DNA of 64,000 bases from Pseudomonas sp. LBUM920 (GTDB lineage: Bacteria; Pseudomonadota; Gammaproteobacteria; Pseudomonadales; Pseudomonadaceae), in assembly GCF_003852315.1 (NCBI RefSeq), contig NZ_CP027762.1, forward strand, positions 6,181,501-6,245,500, given 5' to 3'. Of the stretch, positions 62,325 through 64,000 are shown in pieces. The notes beneath the pieces were generated by a model that saw only the letters and a program-made list of their open reading frames with translations, was not told the DNA's origin and ran no database searches. The stretch's first letter is position 1, and each line of letters opens with the position of its first letter. The position numbers and the translations under genes were made by a program.

Positions 62325-63442
62325 TGCACAAGCTCGCTCATATCCTGCGCCTGGGCTTCAAGGAATTGACCAGCCTGCGCCATGACAGCGTATTGCTGCT
62401 GTTTCTGGCCTACGCCTTTACAGTCGCGATCTACATGCCCGCCGCCGGTTCGGTGATTGGCGTGCACAACGCCAGCGTGGCCTTTGTCGATGAAGACCAC
62501 AGTGCGCTCTCGCGGCAAATGGCCGAGGCGTTGCAACCGCCCGAATTCCAGCCGCCTGCGCCGCTGGCCTACGACCAGCTGGACAAGGTCATGGACAGCG
62601 GCGAGTACACATTCGTGATCAACGTGCCGGCCAATTTCCAGGCCGATCTGCTGGCCGGGCGCCAGCCAGGTGTGCAGGTCAACGTGGATGCCACGGCGAT
62701 GAGCCAGGCGTTTATGGGCGCAGGTTACATCGGCAGGATTTTTCAGCGCGAATTGCTCAACTACAGCGGCCAAACCGCCGCCAGCCAAAAGGCGCCTGCA
62801 CTGCTGACCACCCGCGCGCTGTTCAATACCAACCTGGAAGGCGGCTGGTTTCTGGCGGTGATCCAGATCGTCAACAACATCACCATCCTCGCGATTGTGC
62901 TGACCGGCACCGCGCTGCTGCGCGAACGCGAGCACGGCACCCTCGACCATTTGCTGGTGCTGCCACTGACCGCGCTGGAAATCATGCTGGCAAAAATCTG
63001 GAGCAACATGCTGGTGGTGGTGCTGTGCACGTGGCTGTCGCTGGAGCTGGTGGTCAAAGGCCTGCTCGGCGTGCCGTTGGCCGGCTCTTTGAGCCTGTTT
63101 CTGTTTGTGACGGCGCTGTATTTGTTTGCGAGCACCGCCCTGGGGATATTCCTCGCCACTCTCGCCCGTTCGACGCCGCAGTTCGGGCTGCTGGCGATTC
63201 CGGTGATCATCCCGATGCTGTTGCTGTCGGGCGGCAGTACGCCGTTGGACAGCATGCCCGAGTGGTTGCAATGGGTGATGCAGGGATCGCCGTCGACACA
63301 CTTTGTGAGTTTGAGCGCGGCGATTCTGTTCAGGGACGCAGGCGTGAGCGTGGTGTGGCCGGATGTGCTGGCGCTGGCGGGGATTGGGTTAGTGTTTTTT
63401 GCAGTGGCACTGGCACGGTTCAGAAAAAGCCTGGCCTCTTAA
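62324..63442 (+). CDS. ABC-2-type permease (YhhJ-like)
   Basis: A 372-residue permease: first helix near 22-40, an extracytoplasmic domain (VHNASVAFVDEDHSALSRQMAEALQPPEF), and five or so helices at the C-terminus (EREHGTLDHLLVLPLTALEIMLAKIW is the usual ABC-2 cytoplasmic signature). It starts at ATG 62324, overlapping the previous stop by one base. Partner of the RbbA-like gene. Confidence 0.92.
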   Translation: MHKLAHILRLGFKELTSLRHDSVLLLFLAYAFTVAIYMPAAGSVIGVHNASVAFVDEDHSALSRQMAEALQPPEFQPPAPLAYDQLDKVMDSGEYTFVINVPANFQADLLAGRQPGVQVNVDATAMSQAFMGAGYIGRIFQRELLNYSGQTAASQKAPALLTTRALFNTNLEGGWFLAVIQIVNNITILAIVLTGTALLREREHGTLDHLLVLPLTALEIMLAKIWSNMLVVVLCTWLSLELVVKGLLGVPLAGSLSLFLFVTALYLFASTALGIFLATLARSTPQFGLLAIPVIIPMLLLSGGSTPLDSMPEWLQWVMQGSPSTHFVSLSAAILFRDAGVSVVWPDVLALAGIGLVFFAVALARFRKSLAS

Positions 63443-63462
63443 TTGTGACGAGCGGGCGTGTT

Positions 63463-63634
63463 GTAGCGAGCGGGCTTGCCCCCGCGTTGGGCTGCGCAGT
63501 AGCCCCCTTCAAAGTCAGCGCATTGGTTCAGGTGTACCGAGGCGTATGGTTGTGGGGCGGCTTCGCCACCCTACGCGGGGCAAGCCCGCTCGCCACGACA
63601 AACCTGCCTGCCACGACACGCCCGCTCGCTACAT
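63463..63634. repeat. divergent REP cluster
   Basis: GTAGCGAGCGGGCTTGCCCC, GGGGCAAGCCCGCTCGCC and CGCCCGCTCGCTACA recur over about 170 bases. The core is shared with the REP elements, but GTGGGAG is replaced by TAGCGAG. It fills the whole space between the permease and the fliL-like gene. Confidence 0.75.
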
Positions 63635-63641
63635 GGAACCG

Positions 63642-64000
63642 TTACTGGATGATCAAGTTGTTGAACAACAGGTCTTCCACCACCGGTTTGCCGGTCTCGT
63701 CGTTCATCACTTGCTGGGTTTGCTTGAGGGCTTCCTGGCGCAGCTTTTCCTTGCCCTCAACGGTGCTCATGGCCTCGTTGGTCTGCTGGGTGAACAACGC
63801 CACCAGTTGGTTACGAATCAACGCATCGTTGGCTTTGACCGCAGCGGCGGCTTCCGGCCCGGTCACGCGCAGGGCAATGTCGGCCTTGAACACCTTGAGC
63901 TTTGCGGAGCCGTCCAGGCCATAGTTGCCCACGAACGGCGGCGTCAGGCTGATGTAGCTGACCTTCGGTGCCTCGCCTTCTTTCGCTTCTTCGGCCTGGG
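63642..64000 (-). CDS. fliL: FliL-like flagellar basal body protein, 5' end outside the window
   Basis: The frame runs from the right edge to TAA at 63642. The visible 118 residues include KVSYISLTPPFVGNYGLDGSAKLKVFKADIALRV, DALIRNQLVALFTQQTNEAMSTVEGKEKLRQEAL, and a final VEDLLFNNLIIQ, all typical of FliL C-terminal domains. An Ala/Glu/Lys-rich linker precedes. FliL stabilises the stator around the motor. The signal anchor lies beyond the window. Assignment as the FliL copy of the main flagellar operon is less sure than the family. Confidence 0.88.
   Translation of the reverse strand, partial: QAEEAKEGEAPKVSYISLTPPFVGNYGLDGSAKLKVFKADIALRVTGPEAAAAVKANDALIRNQLVALFTQQTNEAMSTVEGKEKLRQEALKQTQQVMNDETGKPVVEDLLFNNLIIQ

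Noticed and set aside
61838..63301. Long minus-strand open frame opposite the exporter genes
   Set aside because: Overlaps the RbbA-like and YhhJ-like permease genes, and has the Gln/His/Arg bias of a shadow frame.

Overview
The window reads as chromosome of a fluorescent Pseudomonas (P. fluorescens group). This rests on uniformly GC-rich coding sequence, ATGA-coupled operons, many 85-120 bp paired REP elements built on a TGTGGGAGCGGGCTTGCTCGCG core, and gene neighbourhoods characteristic of Pseudomonas (spu polyamine locus, ssu-lsfA sulfonate locus, argA/argE, gcvHT-fbp, pepP-ubiH, zapA-6S RNA-ygfA). No tRNA, rRNA operon, CRISPR array, insertion sequence or prophage was found.

Layout. 1-2.6 kb: a DUF2059-like secreted protein, an alpha/beta hydrolase and a membrane-anchored thioredoxin-like protein. 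2.8-4.7 kb: an AT-richer bacteriocin locus, with an S-type pyocin that carries a colicin D-type tRNase domain, broken by an in-frame TAA after codon 50, and an intact colicin D-type immunity gene. 5.0-9.0 kb: a compact cluster I cannot assign to a known pathway. It has two ArnE/ArnF-like small membrane proteins coupled to a DegT-type PLP enzyme on the plus strand, and meets tail-to-tail a minus-strand pair encoding a FemAB-like acyltransferase and an arginase-fold protein. 9.1-14.9 kb: a penicillin acylase/HacB-like Ntn hydrolase, two AraC-type regulators, an AhpD-like protein and an HD-domain protein.

15-26 kb is a full polyamine uptake and catabolism locus: spuABCDEFGH on the minus strand with spuI divergent. 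Two binding proteins and an ABC transporter import putrescine and spermidine; glutamylation, transamination and gamma-glutamyl-GABA hydrolysis degrade them. 26-35.5 kb: a TetR regulator, the ssuEADCBF sulfonate operon, the 1-Cys peroxiredoxin lsfA, an OprD-family porin and a taurine-binding protein (tauA) without the expected tauBCD.

35.6-64 kb is mostly core genome: argA, argE, a CYTH triphosphatase, an Lrp regulator, an orphan GspE/PilB ATPase, a stomatin/NfeD pair, small exported proteins, a second DegT aminotransferase, gcvH-gcvT (no gcvP), an iron(III) ABC transporter, the ygfB-pepP-ubiH-DUF4442-ubiI operon, zapA, 6S RNA, ygfA, a 49-codon membrane protein gene, an EVE-domain protein, a HlyD/ABC export system and the 3' part of a fliL-like gene that runs off the right end.

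The points most worth following are the 5-9 kb cluster, the interrupted colicin D-like bacteriocin with its SOS-box-like dyad, the orphan tauA, the missing gcvP, and a REP variant with an extended arm.
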